From Oscillatoriales cyanobacterium (GTDB taxonomy: Bacteria > Cyanobacteriota > Cyanobacteriia > Cyanobacteriales > Microcoleaceae): DNA of 64,000 nt. Made by a program: the position numbers and the translations under genes. The stretch lies in NCBI GenBank assembly GCA_004294385.1, contig REAP01000028.1:1-64000 (forward strand). The letters are read 5' to 3'. Shown one piece after another: positions 44,207-55,331 of this stretch (position 1 is its first letter; each line of letters starts with the position of its first letter). The notes below the pieces were generated by a model, which had not been told where the DNA came from, made no database searches, and saw only the letters and a list, made by a program, of their open reading frames with translations.

Positions 44207-44610
44207 TGTGCTATCACCTCCTGCTCTATATCATAAACAATTAAATGAATTTGATTTTGTTTAATTAAAGACTGAATAAACCCCATTGTGAAAAAACTAT
44301 CATAGACATTACTGGGTACGGCTAGGTATAAAATGCGGTCAGCTTCTTGTTGTTGTAAAGCTGCTCGATAGCTGATGAATTGCCCTAAAGCCGTGTAAAA
44401 TTGAGAGATTTTGGACGGGCCTAGAAAGCTCTTGATTTCAATGGCAATTTTTTGTCCGTCTTTTTGCGCCGCCACCACCTTTTCGGCACCCAAATCGATG
44501 TAAAGTTCTAGAGTTCCTGCTTGTAAGTTGTATGGATCGTGAGTAATCTGCCATCCATCTTTCTGGAGAGCAGTTTTAACGACTTCGTGAAAGGCATCTT
44601 TAGCAGACAC
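44194..44610 (-). CDS. xisH: XisH family protein
   Basis: 138 residues matching XisH: SAKDAFHEVVKTALQKDGWQ, TLELYIDLGAEKVVAAQK, KIAIEIKSFLGPSKISQFY (an E-x-K pair typical of a PD-(D/E)XK nuclease-like fold), LYLAVPSNVYDSFF. No fdxN element or XisF recombinase is visible in the window, so a role in this locus as a stand-alone, possibly toxin- or defence-like pair is open. Confidence 0.92.
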   Translation of the reverse strand: MSAKDAFHEVVKTALQKDGWQITHDPYNLQAGTLELYIDLGAEKVVAAQKDGQKIAIEIKSFLGPSKISQFYTALGQFISYRAALQQQEADRILYLAVPSNVYDSFFTMGFIQSLIKQNQIHLIVYDIEQEVIAQWQM

Positions 44611-44756
44611 GGCTTTACTGACCTATTGTGTTTAATATTTTGAATAGTTGTTATTATATCATTTCCACTCCCCTTTTCAAAACGCACTCTACAAGTTGAT
44701 TTAACTCAAACGAAATAATGCCCAATGCCCAATGCCCTATTCCCGATTCCCTATAT

Positions 44757-45452
44757 TCAGTGCCCCTTAACCGGATGTTGACCATAATAAGGGAAAGCAT
44801 CCGACCAATCAGAATGAATTCCCATTTGCCACTCCAAATAAGCCAATTCCAACACACTAGAAACCGATGAACCTAACTCGCTTGGAACTTCAATCAACTG
44901 ATAAGAATTTTCCCAACTCTCCAACTTTTCCTGCCAAGATTCAGGAGTCATCACCGTATCAGGAAACAACTCAGTCAAACCAGAGTTTTTGTTAACTGAA
45001 TAAACAGCCCCAAATAATTGACCTCGCTGTGCAGGCATTTGCAGCGCGATATCATCATTCAAAACATCCTCCTTGTAGGGGCGGTGCCCCCGTGCCCGCC
45101 CTGATGGAGAGGGCGATGTCCAAGCAAAAGCAGCCAAAGTTGAAATAGCAAAAATGGGAATATCCAACTGTTGAGCCAAAGTCCGTGCCGCCACCATACC
45201 GATGCGAGTCCCCGTGAAACCTCCTGGCCCCTTTGCAACTGCAATAAATGCTAAATCAGCCCAAGTTTGTGGCTGAATAAAGTCAACTAAATACTGGTGT
45301 AAATGAGTTGCTAAATCGCGATCCAAATTCCAAGTTTCACAGCGAGAATCACCATCAAAATTGCTGATGGCTAAACCGAGTTCACGACTAGCTGTGTGCA
45401 GGGCTAATCCGTATTTTTTAACTGATGTTGCGTTTTTGGGATTGCTATTCAT
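44757..45452 (-). CDS. tsaB: TsaB, tRNA threonylcarbamoyladenosine subunit, with repeat-derived insert
   Basis: 231 residues from ATG 45452; the frame continues upstream only through a heptamer array. TsaB works with TsaD and TsaE in making t6A37 of tRNA. Motifs: [42 protein letters not shown]. Residues ~113-130 ([18 protein letters not shown]) break the usual sequence and are coded by the same 31-bp GC-rich repeat core seen in aroE, in the opposite orientation. The tail is intact, so function is probably kept. Confidence 0.82.
   Translation of the reverse strand: MNSNPKNATSVKKYGLALHTASRELGLAISNFDGDSRCETWNLDRDLATHLHQYLVDFIQPQTWADLAFIAVAKGPGGFTGTRIGMVAARTLAQQLDIPIFAISTLAAFAWTSPSPSGRARGHRPYKEDVLNDDIALQMPAQRGQLFGAVYSVNKNSGLTELFPDTVMTPESWQEKLESWENSYQLIEVPSELGSSVSSVLELAYLEWQMGIHSDWSDAFPYYGQHPVKGH
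45063..45116 (-). repeat. GC-rich palindromic repeat inside tsaB
   Basis: 45073-45103 is the exact reverse complement of 6131-6161 in aroE. It is read here in a different frame ([10 protein letters not shown] instead of [10 protein letters not shown]) and remains open. Confidence 0.85.
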
Positions 45453-45453
45453 T

Positions 45454-45600
45454 GGGAATTGGGAATTGGGAATTGGGAATTGGGAATTGGGAATTGGGAA
45501 TTGGGAATTGGGAATTGGGAATTGGGAATTGGGAATTGGGCATTGGGCATTGGGCAACCAATAACCAATAACCAATAACCAATAACCAATAACCAATAAC
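45454..45600. repeat. GGGAATT and CCAATAA heptamer arrays at the tsaB start
   Basis: About twelve GGGAATT units (45454-45540), then GGGCATT variants, then about six AACCAAT units (45557-45600). The array begins right at the tsaB start codon and ends at the ycf34 stop, filling the whole gap. Confidence 0.95.
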
Positions 45601-45849
45601 TTAAGTCGGTACAAGTTCTCCCGGCCGTAATTTTGCCCATTTGTCGGTCTCTTGCTTGAAACTTTGACAACCAACTACATCCCATTCCATTTCAATTTCA
45701 TCTTGGTGGGAACGGATGTTGACATTGATTGTCGGTTCTACGGGGTCGAAATCGGGTGTTTCGGTGAGGTGAATCTGTTCGTGCTGTCCTTCTACGGCGT
45801 GGTAGGTGAAGCAGCGGTCTACATAATGGCAGTTAATACAAATACACAT
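45601..45849 (-). CDS. ycf34: Ycf34 family protein
   Basis: 82 residues with the Cys-rich start MCICINCHYVDRCFTYH, where the Cys residues are thought to hold an iron-sulfur cluster, and the family middle TINVNIRSHQDEIEMEWDVV. Ycf34 is conserved in cyanobacteria and red algal plastids and has been linked to photosynthetic electron transport. It lies upstream of tsaB across the heptamer array, on the same strand. Confidence 0.85.
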   Translation of the reverse strand: MCICINCHYVDRCFTYHAVEGQHEQIHLTETPDFDPVEPTINVNIRSHQDEIEMEWDVVGCQSFKQETDKWAKLRPGELVPT

Positions 45850-45956
45850 TCTTGATATCCTCTGTGCATTTCAAAAAGATTGGTGAAATTTGAGCTTTCT
45901 GTTAATCTAGCGTAGCAAGAGCTTTATTGTTTGTAAGTTTATTTATTTTTGTTGCA

Positions 45957-47213
45957 ATGTCGATTAATTTGCCACCTACATTATCTCCTGATTCTTGGCC
46001 GTTTGATTTGGAACTGCTGACACCGCCTGCTTATTTGGTGGGCGGTGCGGTGCGGGATGCGCTACTGGGGAGGCGAGCGCCTTATTTTGATTTGGATTTT
46101 GTTATGCTAACACGGGCGGTGAAGACTGCTCGGAAAATTGCCGATCGCACGAAAGCTGGATTTGTCTTGTTGGATGCGGAACGGCAAATTGCGCGGGTGG
46201 TGTTTGCGGGCGGTACGGTGGATTTGGCGCAGGCGGAAGGGGGGAGTCTGGAGGGGGATTTGTGGCGCAGAGATTTTCGGATTAATGCGATCGCCTGCAA
46301 TCCTTTTACGGGAGAAATCATCGATCCGGTGGGCGGTCAAGCTGATTTGCGGCTGGGTTTGGTGCGGATGATTTCCCGCGCCAATTTGGAAGATGATCCG
46401 CTGAGGTTATTAAGAGCTTATCGTCAAGCGGCGCAATTGGGTTTTGCGATCGAACCGGAAACTCTATCTGCGATTCGCGAATTAGCACCGTTGTTGAGTC
46501 AGATAGCGGTGGAACGGGTGCGGACTGAATTGGGTTATTTGTTGAGCAATCCTGACGGTGTACCTTGGATTTGTCGCGGTTGGGAAGATGGTTTGTTTTC
46601 GATTTGGTTTGAAAGCGCGATCGACCGTTTTGATACTTTAGCAAAAATTGATGCCTCTGCCACTAAATTAGCGGCAATTTACCCGGAATTAGGAAAGGAA
46701 TTCGGGCGTCAGATTCGAGATACGATTAAAACGCCGCTGTTGGCTGTCGGAAAGTTGGCTATGTTGGCAGATTCTGACCCAACAATTGCTGAAACCCAGT
46801 TGCTACGGTTAAAGTATAGCAATGCTGAGATCAAAAGTGCGATCGGGCTGTTGAAATATTTGCCCAAATTGCAAGCACAACCAATTTCTGAAATGTCCTT
46901 GCGAGAACAGTATTTCTTGTTTCGAGATTTGGGAATAGTCTTTCCAGTCTTAGCAGTTTTGGCTGTAGCCGTGGAAGTTCCCGTCGATGAAATTTCACTG
47001 TTAATTAATCGTTATCTTGATGCTGATGACATAGTTGCACATCCGACACAATTAGTTAGTGGCAATGATTTAATGGAACATTTAAATTTGCCGAGAAGTC
47101 CGCGTATTGGTCAATTATTGATGGAAATTCAATTAGCGCGGGTGGAGGGGATAATTTCTACTCGTGAAGATGCACTATCATTGGCAACAAAAAACTCAAA
47201 TGATGGGGGATAG
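45957..47213 (+). CDS. tRNA nucleotidyltransferase / poly(A) polymerase family (CCA-adding type)
   Basis: 418 residues from ATG 45957 (MSINLPPTLS). The class II nucleotidyltransferase head is YLVGGAVRDALLGRRA, followed by the acidic pair YFDLDFVML, then RDFRINAIACNP and the neck ARANLEDDPLRLLRAYRQAA-like segment. Cyanobacterial members may add only CC or A, or act as poly(A) polymerases, so the exact product is not fixed. The C-terminal half (TLAKIDASATKLAAIYPELG) is typical of the cyanobacterial form. Confidence 0.85.
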   Translation: MSINLPPTLSPDSWPFDLELLTPPAYLVGGAVRDALLGRRAPYFDLDFVMLTRAVKTARKIADRTKAGFVLLDAERQIARVVFAGGTVDLAQAEGGSLEGDLWRRDFRINAIACNPFTGEIIDPVGGQADLRLGLVRMISRANLEDDPLRLLRAYRQAAQLGFAIEPETLSAIRELAPLLSQIAVERVRTELGYLLSNPDGVPWICRGWEDGLFSIWFESAIDRFDTLAKIDASATKLAAIYPELGKEFGRQIRDTIKTPLLAVGKLAMLADSDPTIAETQLLRLKYSNAEIKSAIGLLKYLPKLQAQPISEMSLREQYFLFRDLGIVFPVLAVLAVAVEVPVDEISLLINRYLDADDIVAHPTQLVSGNDLMEHLNLPRSPRIGQLLMEIQLARVEGIISTREDALSLATKNSNDGG

Positions 47214-47354
47214 GGAGAGAGGGGGATGGGGAGAAAGAAAGAGAGAGAGAGAGTCAGAGGGATGACTCAAAAGCTTAACAATTTATCATCCTATCACCCC
47301 ATTTCCCCATTTCCCATCTCCATTGATGTGCTGAAATTTACGTACAGATTCAGA

Positions 47355-48653
47355 TTACAAAACCCGCAGAATAGTAGCAATACTATCGATTGATTCCATC
47401 GCCCGAATTTCATCAATTGCCTTTTGGAAATTACCTTCCTTGACATCATGAGTCACCACCACAATTTCTGCTAAATTGCCGTGAATCCCCGTCTGTACAA
47501 TTGATTCTAAACTAACTTTATGGTTGCCGAAAGCAGTACCGAGTTTACCAATCACCCCCGGAGTATCCCGCGTCAAGAACCGAGCATAAAATCGCGTTAC
47601 AAGTTCCTGCATCGGGGCGATTTTGGAATAGTGTTGATGATTGCAACTCAACAAAGGATGGGGAATAGGTACTGTTTCGGTTTTCAGGATAGCCGCAATA
47701 TTCATGATGTCGGATACTACCGCACTAGCTGTCGGCCCCGCACCTGCGCCGCGCCCATATAACATCAATTGCCCGATCGGCTCTCCTTCCACTAAAATAG
47801 CATTATAAACACCATTCACACTAGCCAGCGGATGAGTTTTGGGGACAAAGCTAGGATGTACTCGAATGGAAAGCATTTCTTCATCTGGTGTTGACTCAAT
47901 ATCTTGAGCAATAGCTAGCAATTTAATCACAAATCCCAGCTTATCCGCATAGTCAATATCGGCTGCACTAACTTGTCTGATACCTTCGCAGTGAATATCT
48001 TCTAATTTGATGCGTCCACCGAAAGCTAGAGAAGCTAAAATAGCTATTTTATCAGCAGCATCTAATCCATCTACATCCGCCGAAGGATCTGCTTCAGCAT
48101 AACCTAATTGCTGTGCATCGGCGAGGACTGCGGCAAAGTCTGCACCTTCTGTTTGCATCCGTGTCAGGATGTAATTAGTTGTGCCATTGATGATGCCAAT
48201 CACAGTTTGAATGCGATTTGCACCCAATGATTGCTTGAGAGTTTGGATAACTGGAATGCCGCCGCCCACAGCAGCTTCAAACATTACATAAACCCCTTTG
48301 GCGTTGGCTGCATCGAAAATTTCTTGACCATAGCGAGAAATAACAGCTTTATTGGCGGTGACAACGTGCTTTCCGTTGGCAATAGCTTGTAGAATTAGCG
48401 ATCGCGCCGGTTCCAATCCCCCAATTAATTCTACAACAATATCAACTTCTGGGTCAGTTGCGATCGCTTCCAGGTCAGTTGTCAGCACATTTTCTGGCAA
48501 TTGTAAAGACCGAGTTCGAGAAATATCGCGCACTCCCACCCGACAAATTTCCAATTCCTGCAACAGCGGATGGCGACCATCTGGGGAGAGCAAAATCTCT
48601 GCCGTTCCCGCGCCAACAGTACCTAAACCTAGCAAACCAATTTTGAAAGCCAC
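47355..48653 (-). CDS. hom: Homoserine dehydrogenase with ACT domain
   Basis: 432 residues. N-terminal Rossmann loop GLLGLGTVGAGTAEIL, then ELIGGLEPARSLI, VTANKAVISRYG, the signature AAVGGGIPVIQTL, GIINGTTNYILTRM, and the substrate region YAEADPSADVDGLDAADKI. The C-terminal ~85 residues (FYARFLTRDTPGVIGKLGTA, IVVVTHDVKEGNFQ) form an ACT domain for feedback, probably by threonine. It makes homoserine from aspartate semialdehyde for threonine and methionine. Confidence 0.95.
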   Translation of the reverse strand: MAFKIGLLGLGTVGAGTAEILLSPDGRHPLLQELEICRVGVRDISRTRSLQLPENVLTTDLEAIATDPEVDIVVELIGGLEPARSLILQAIANGKHVVTANKAVISRYGQEIFDAANAKGVYVMFEAAVGGGIPVIQTLKQSLGANRIQTVIGIINGTTNYILTRMQTEGADFAAVLADAQQLGYAEADPSADVDGLDAADKIAILASLAFGGRIKLEDIHCEGIRQVSAADIDYADKLGFVIKLLAIAQDIESTPDEEMLSIRVHPSFVPKTHPLASVNGVYNAILVEGEPIGQLMLYGRGAGAGPTASAVVSDIMNIAAILKTETVPIPHPLLSCNHQHYSKIAPMQELVTRFYARFLTRDTPGVIGKLGTAFGNHKVSLESIVQTGIHGNLAEIVVVTHDVKEGNFQKAIDEIRAMESIDSIATILRVL

Positions 48654-48771
48654 GACTTTGACCCGTAGAAACTCACTTAACCTACTATCATTATATGCTA
48701 CTTGCGTATTGACAGAATACTCAAATCCCCGACTTATTGAAGAAGCCGAGGATCTAATCTGGTATAAAAAT

Positions 48772-49485
48772 TCAAACTTCTGTATCGATATCTACCCCCA
48801 TTTCTCGCAGACGCTGCGTCAATCTTTCAACTTGCTGTTCTAGTTCCTCATTTTGCTGTTCTAGCTGCTGTCGCTGTGCTTGTTCTTCTCGAATTAAATC
48901 TTCTACCAGCGGTGGAGAGAGCACTTGATTCACCGATAGAATAAATTCAGCGAACTGTACAGAATGAACTTGCTGTCCCGGCAAAAATTCTTGCTGAGAG
49001 TAACTACCTTCATTTTCAGGACGGCTACACACTCTGATTTTTGGTTGATTTGGGTCTACAATCCAATATTCAGGGATATCAATCAAGTCATATTCTGCCC
49101 GTTTACGGATGTAGTCATCCCGCCAATTTTGACTGGTAACTTCAATCACTAAAAGTGGTTTTTCTTCAAAATCCAGGATTGCGGAACCAGGTTTTGCACA
49201 GACTTGTTCCCAAAGACTCTGAGTGCAAATCATTACATCAGGAACGCGCGAAGAATTTTCCTCGGTTCGGACTGCGGTAGTCACAACTGCAACTAGCGGT
49301 AGATTGTGTGCTGCAAAGAAGCATCGGAACTGGTAAACCAAAAATTGAATAATTTTGATATGTATAGCTGTGGGTGTTGGTATTTCAATTATCTGTCCCC
49401 GATATAATTCATAACAAACACCTGATTCTCCGTCATAGTTCAGATACTCTTGAAATGTCAGTTTTTGGGTGGAAATTAAGACCAT
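48772..49485 (-). CDS. Uma2 (DUF820) family protein with coiled-coil tail
   Basis: 237 residues. Uma2 core: CYELYRGQIIEIPTPTAIHI, RVPDVMICTQ, EKPLLVIEVTSQNWRDDYIR with KRAEYDLIDIPEYWIVDP. Residues ~195-230 are a coiled coil (EEQAQRQQLEQQNEELEQQV), a common extra in cyanobacterial Uma2 proteins that may mediate pairing. Divergent from nothing obvious; it lies between hom and petH on the same strand. Confidence 0.88.
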   Translation of the reverse strand: MVLISTQKLTFQEYLNYDGESGVCYELYRGQIIEIPTPTAIHIKIIQFLVYQFRCFFAAHNLPLVAVVTTAVRTEENSSRVPDVMICTQSLWEQVCAKPGSAILDFEEKPLLVIEVTSQNWRDDYIRKRAEYDLIDIPEYWIVDPNQPKIRVCSRPENEGSYSQQEFLPGQQVHSVQFAEFILSVNQVLSPPLVEDLIREEQAQRQQLEQQNEELEQQVERLTQRLREMGVDIDTEV

Positions 49486-49612
49486 GTTCAGTCATCTCCC
49501 TTTTTCTGTGAGCTTACTGTATATTATATACTAATTTAGTTTTACACCTGTCTAAAACAATTATAGGGTGAGCAATGCCCACCCTACAACTCAGACTAAA
49601 TTGCCCTACATA

Positions 49613-51560
<1,948 letters not shown>

Positions 51561-52080
51561 TTTGATTTGGGGTGGGATGAGAGCCACGCGAGGTGAGGAG
51601 CGATCCTCCCAGCGATGTTGGGCGCAGCCAACCAGCATTCTTTGGGTGGCGAGGAGACGAGCACTCATAAAAATAATACGGGATGCGGGAAACGAGCGAG
51701 TCTTTAGACCTGAGAGGGAAGCGACTCGTGAGGTTTTAACCGCCGTGGTATTTATGCTAGAATTAGATTGCGAGTAAGAACAAAACATCTACGTGCTGAA
51801 GCATCCTAGTATCGGAGAAATCCCGGCTCCTATGAAACAACGGTTAGGTTTTAGTCCTAGTGCAGTATGACAGGAAAGAGCAAATAAAGGCAGGTTGTGG
51901 AGCGTACCACGTCTTGGCAAGAGTGATGGATTCTGAAAGCATTGGAAACAATCATTAGCTAGTAACTATCGCTTTGACGATTGGTGACTAAGTAGACGGT
52001 GTTTGACGGCCGTAGCGAGAGTCTTACTCTGTCCGCAGAATCGAGGGTGTCTTTAGACCTGAGAGTGTCAAATCTTGGAT
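51561..52080 (+). ncRNA. Structured non-coding region ending in an IS200/IS605-type right end
   Basis: The segment has no convincing coding frame. 52049-52071 is identical to the right end of the tnpB element at 8355-8377, and its first 17 bases (GTCTTTAGACCTGAGAG) occur also at 51700-51716, inside the stem CGAGTC...GACTCG. Local hairpins include GGAGAAATCCCGGCTCC. It could be a tnpB-less relic that keeps guide-RNA-like parts, or an RNA gene adopted by the host. Confidence 0.35.
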
Positions 52081-52291
52081 CGCAGAATAATAATCTAGGT
52101 CTAGATAAAACAGCTTTTATGTGACAAGTGGGGCGGGACCTGTTCCTCACTATAAAACGCCGTAGAGGGAAACGATTGGAGTACCTTGAAGGAAGCTCTT
52201 GATATCCTTGACCGGACTCAGATGCCTACAACATATCGCTTGCGGTTGGTGTAGGAGCGTCACTAAACAGTGATTTTTTTAGAGGAAAACT

Positions 52292-53296
52292 ATGACAACT
52301 AAGCCGGATCGCGTGGTTTTAATTGGCGTTGCCGGAGACTCCGGGTGCGGAAAATCTACGTTTTTGCGCCGATTGACAGATTTGTTCGGGGAAGATTTCG
52401 TTACCGTCATCTGCCTGGACGACTATCATTGTCTCGATCGCAAACAGCGCAAAGAAACTGGAATCACCGCCCTTGACCCCAGAGCGAACAATTTCGACCT
52501 GATGTACGAGCAAATGAAAGCGCTCAAAGAAGGCCGAGGAATCGACAAGCCGATTTACAACCACGAAACCGGCCTACTCGATCCTCCTGAGTGGGTAGAG
52601 CCGAATCATGTGATTGTGATTGAGGGACTGCACCCGCTGTATGATCAGCGAGTTCGAGAGCTCATCGACTTCAGCGTCTATCTCGACATCAGCGACGAAG
52701 TAAAAATTGCTTGGAAAATTCAGCGCGACATGGCGGAACGGGGCCACCGTTACGAAGACGTGCTGTTTGCGATCAATGCTCGCAAACCAGATTTTACAGC
52801 TTACATCGATCCACAAAAGCAATATGCTGATGTGGTCATTCAAGTATTGACGACAAACTTGATCAAAGATGACAAAGAGCGGAAGGTACTGCGGGTGCAG
52901 ATGATCCAGCGCGAAGGCGTCGCCAATTTTGAGCCTGCGTATTTGTTTGACGAAGGTTCAACAATTAACTGGATTCCTTGCGGCCGTAAGCTGACTTGTT
53001 CTTATCCAGGAATTAAGATGTACTACGGGCCAGATGCTTTCTACGGCCACGAAGTGTCGATTTTGGAAGTAGATGGTCAGTTCGAGAATCTCGAAGAAGT
53101 TATTTACATCGAAAGCCATTTGAGCAAAACTTCTGCGAAGTATGAAGGCGAGTTGACTCACCTATTGCTTCAGCACCGCGAGTATCCTGGTTCCAATAAT
53201 GGAACTGGTTTGTTCCAAGTGTTAGTGGGATTGAAGATGCGGGCGACTTACGAGAAGTTGACTGCGAAGGAATCGAAAGTGGCTGTGAGTGTTTAG
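52292..53296 (+). CDS. prk: Phosphoribulokinase
   Basis: 334 residues. Calvin-cycle enzyme that phosphorylates ribulose 5-phosphate. P-loop GVAGDSGCGKSTFLRRL with Cys19, then ICLDDYHCLDR with Cys41: the pair that forms the regulatory disulfide under thioredoxin/CP12 control. NHETGLLDPPEWVEP and VIVIEGLHPLYDQR are the substrate and Walker-B-like regions. The C-terminal pair IPCGRKLTCSYPGIKMYYGP is also typical. AGAGGAAAA (52281-52289) serves the start. A strong terminator follows. Confidence 0.97.
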   Translation: MTTKPDRVVLIGVAGDSGCGKSTFLRRLTDLFGEDFVTVICLDDYHCLDRKQRKETGITALDPRANNFDLMYEQMKALKEGRGIDKPIYNHETGLLDPPEWVEPNHVIVIEGLHPLYDQRVRELIDFSVYLDISDEVKIAWKIQRDMAERGHRYEDVLFAINARKPDFTAYIDPQKQYADVVIQVLTTNLIKDDKERKVLRVQMIQREGVANFEPAYLFDEGSTINWIPCGRKLTCSYPGIKMYYGPDAFYGHEVSILEVDGQFENLEEVIYIESHLSKTSAKYEGELTHLLLQHREYPGSNNGTGLFQVLVGLKMRATYEKLTAKESKVAVSV

Positions 53297-53317
53297 AACG
53301 CAGACATGAAAGATTTA

Positions 53318-53343
53318 GGAGGCGCAATTGCGCCTCTTTTTTT
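53318..53343 (+). terminator. Intrinsic terminator of prk
   Basis: GAGGCGCAATTGCGCCTC is a perfect palindrome followed directly by seven T residues, about 20 bp after the stop. Confidence 0.92.
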
Positions 53344-53436
53344 GTAAGAAAATATGAAGAATGTTTATTTTTATTGGCGCGCAGGCTGACTTTCTTTGTA
53401 AAGTGCGATCGCCCTGTGGCTGCCTTGATTTCAATC

Positions 53437-54087
53437 TCACTGTGCCAAAACTTCTTTCACCCTTTCCCGAAACAAACGCACCGCCGCCCTTTGTCCGATG
53501 GTTTTACTTTGTTCTATAAAATTGGGAATTTCGGCGATCGGCAAAAACGGAAAAGCTAAACTATTCTCTTTTTTTTCATAACTTCCCTCAACCAATTGAT
53601 ATACTTGAAGACTTTGATTTCGATATCTCCAAATTTCAGGAACCCCCAGAGACGCATAAATTGAGAACTTATTCAAAGAAGAATTCGTGTAGTCTGATTC
53701 TATTACCAAATCCGGTGGCGGATCGGTGGGTAAATTGATACTTTTACCTCTAACTACCGATTCATTTTGAATGTAAAAACAACTATCCGGTTCAATAGCA
53801 CGGGCTAAATCTTCCCGTTCCAAAGTCAACGCACCGAGCTGTCTCATCTCAATTTCCAGTTCATCTACTACAACACCAACAAAGTGTTCTATCATTCCGA
53901 CTGGTTCTTCGTGTTCTGTAAGTAGCATTCTGATTTCTAAAACTCCTTCAGCATAAGCAATTCTCCACGCTCTACCGTCGCCGACATCAGACATAATTGC
54001 TTTAAATGTTTGCCATTTAATGCCTGTCAAAGTAATTAGTTTTTCCTCGATACTTTGTTGAGGAGGAGTCAATGTGGTTGTTACCAT
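53437..54087 (-). CDS. Uma2 (DUF820) family nuclease-fold protein
   Basis: 216 residues. Uma2 markers: WRIAYAEGVLEIRMLLTEHE at the N-terminus, CFYIQNESVV, then PPPDLVIESDYTNSSLNKF and YASLGVPEIWRYRN. The PD...E...K pattern is complete with Lys in NKFSIYA. Same subtype as the protein at 14726-15346 (R-x-x-Y-x-x-G-L/V-L-E start). Role unknown. Confidence 0.88.
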   Translation of the reverse strand: MVTTTLTPPQQSIEEKLITLTGIKWQTFKAIMSDVGDGRAWRIAYAEGVLEIRMLLTEHEEPVGMIEHFVGVVVDELEIEMRQLGALTLEREDLARAIEPDSCFYIQNESVVRGKSINLPTDPPPDLVIESDYTNSSLNKFSIYASLGVPEIWRYRNQSLQVYQLVEGSYEKKENSLAFPFLPIAEIPNFIEQSKTIGQRAAVRLFRERVKEVLAQ

Positions 54088-54255
54088 TTGAGCTAGGATT
54101 TAGTTGAGCTTTGATTGATTTTAACACAATCCTTTGATATTCGCCTTCATCCCCGTCTATCTGCCTTTATGGCAACCGCCAATGCTGTTAAGGTGCTGTG
54201 TTTCTTGCTCCCTTCGACTCCGCTCAGGGAACAAGAAAATCGCCCATTTCAATTC

Positions 54256-55272
54256 CTAATCAGAAATCACCTGACTCAAAAGATGAGCCTGAGAACCCTC
54301 AAGACGAGGCCCATAAACCTGCACCACCATAGAAGCCAAATAATTGCCCCAACGAGCCGCTTGTATAGAACTCAAACCATTAGTAATTCCAAACAAAACA
54401 CCACCCGCAAAAGCATCCCCAGCACCCACAGTATCGATCGCCTTTACCGGAAATCCAGCCACATCAACAATCTGTTTATTCTCCACAACAATGCAGCCTT
54501 TATCCCCATCTGTGATAAAAGCCAAATCCGAAATTTCGCTCATCTTCCGAGCACACTCAGACAAAGATTCCTCCTTAAAAAAGCTGCGGACTTCATCAGC
54601 ATTGCAAAAAATGACATCACAATATTCCGAAACTACCCGATGAAAATCATCAGCAAATTGATTTACCAAAAAGCCATCAGAAAAAGTAAAAGCTACCTTC
54701 ACTCCCAGGCGTTTAGACTGTTCCATCGTCTCAATACTAGCCTTTCTCGGATCTGGAGCACTCCAAAGATAGCCCTCAACATAACTATACTTGCAGTGAC
54801 TCAGGCGATCGACATCAATATCAGTCGCCGCCAGACTAGCAGAAACCCCCAAATTAGTACACATCGTGCGTTCTGCATCCGGCGTAGTCAGAACCACACA
54901 AGTACCCGTGGGCCCTTGAAACTCAGTTGCAGGATGGACATTAAAATCAATCCCCGCCTCCAACAAATCTTGCCGATAAAATTCGCCGTTAGTATCCTTA
55001 GCAACCTTCCCCGAATAGTAGCATTTACCACCGCTCTGAGCCACGCCAATCATCGTATTCGCCGCCGAACCCCCCGATCGCATTTGCAGCGAAGTATGCT
55101 CCAAATTGTGCAAAATCCCCCCCTGGGTTTCGGAATCCATCAGCGTCATCCCGCCACGATTCAGTCCGTGTTGGAGGACAAAATCATCTTCCACTAATGC
55201 TAAGATGTCCACAAGGGCATTGCCCACGCCGAACACATCCACCGAACCAGAACCTTGATTGTTTTCAGTCAT
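54256..55272 (-). CDS. PfkB family kinase, adenosine kinase-like
   Basis: 338 residues from ATG 55272 (MTENNQGSGSVDVFGVG). The PfkB markers are both clear: GGSAANTMIGVAQSGG at the sugar site and DTVGAGDAFAGGVLFG near residue 286-301 with the catalytic Asp. VFGVGNALVDILALV and YVEGYLWSAPDPRKA point to the adenosine/inosine kinase branch. It probably salvages adenosine to AMP. A long open frame on the opposite strand is a by-product. Confidence 0.85.
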   Translation of the reverse strand: MTENNQGSGSVDVFGVGNALVDILALVEDDFVLQHGLNRGGMTLMDSETQGGILHNLEHTSLQMRSGGSAANTMIGVAQSGGKCYYSGKVAKDTNGEFYRQDLLEAGIDFNVHPATEFQGPTGTCVVLTTPDAERTMCTNLGVSASLAATDIDVDRLSHCKYSYVEGYLWSAPDPRKASIETMEQSKRLGVKVAFTFSDGFLVNQFADDFHRVVSEYCDVIFCNADEVRSFFKEESLSECARKMSEISDLAFITDGDKGCIVVENKQIVDVAGFPVKAIDTVGAGDAFAGGVLFGITNGLSSIQAARWGNYLASMVVQVYGPRLEGSQAHLLSQVISD

Positions 55273-55331
55273 CACTAATTTTTGGTTTACACTAATTATC
55301 AACTATATTAGAAAAAGGACTTTGTAAGCTG

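Noticed and set aside
45453..45674. 74-residue N-terminal extension of TsaB (PNSQFPI repeats)
   Set aside because: It is translation of the GGGAATT and CCAATAA arrays and overlaps the neighbouring ycf34 end; TsaB proteins start near ATG 45452.
51562..51777. 71-codon frame in the same region
   Set aside because: Arg-rich, no ribosome site, and it crosses the repeated right-end motif; not supported as a gene.
51561..52080. RNase P RNA, tmRNA or 6S RNA in the prk upstream region
   Set aside because: I looked for their conserved cores (for example the GAGGAAAGTCCGGGC-type motif of RNase P RNA) and did not find them.
54115..55197. 360-codon open frame opposite the PfkB kinase
   Set aside because: It is antisense to a clear PfkB gene and its translation is rich in Ser, Arg, Ile and His without any domain pattern; a by-product of codon bias.
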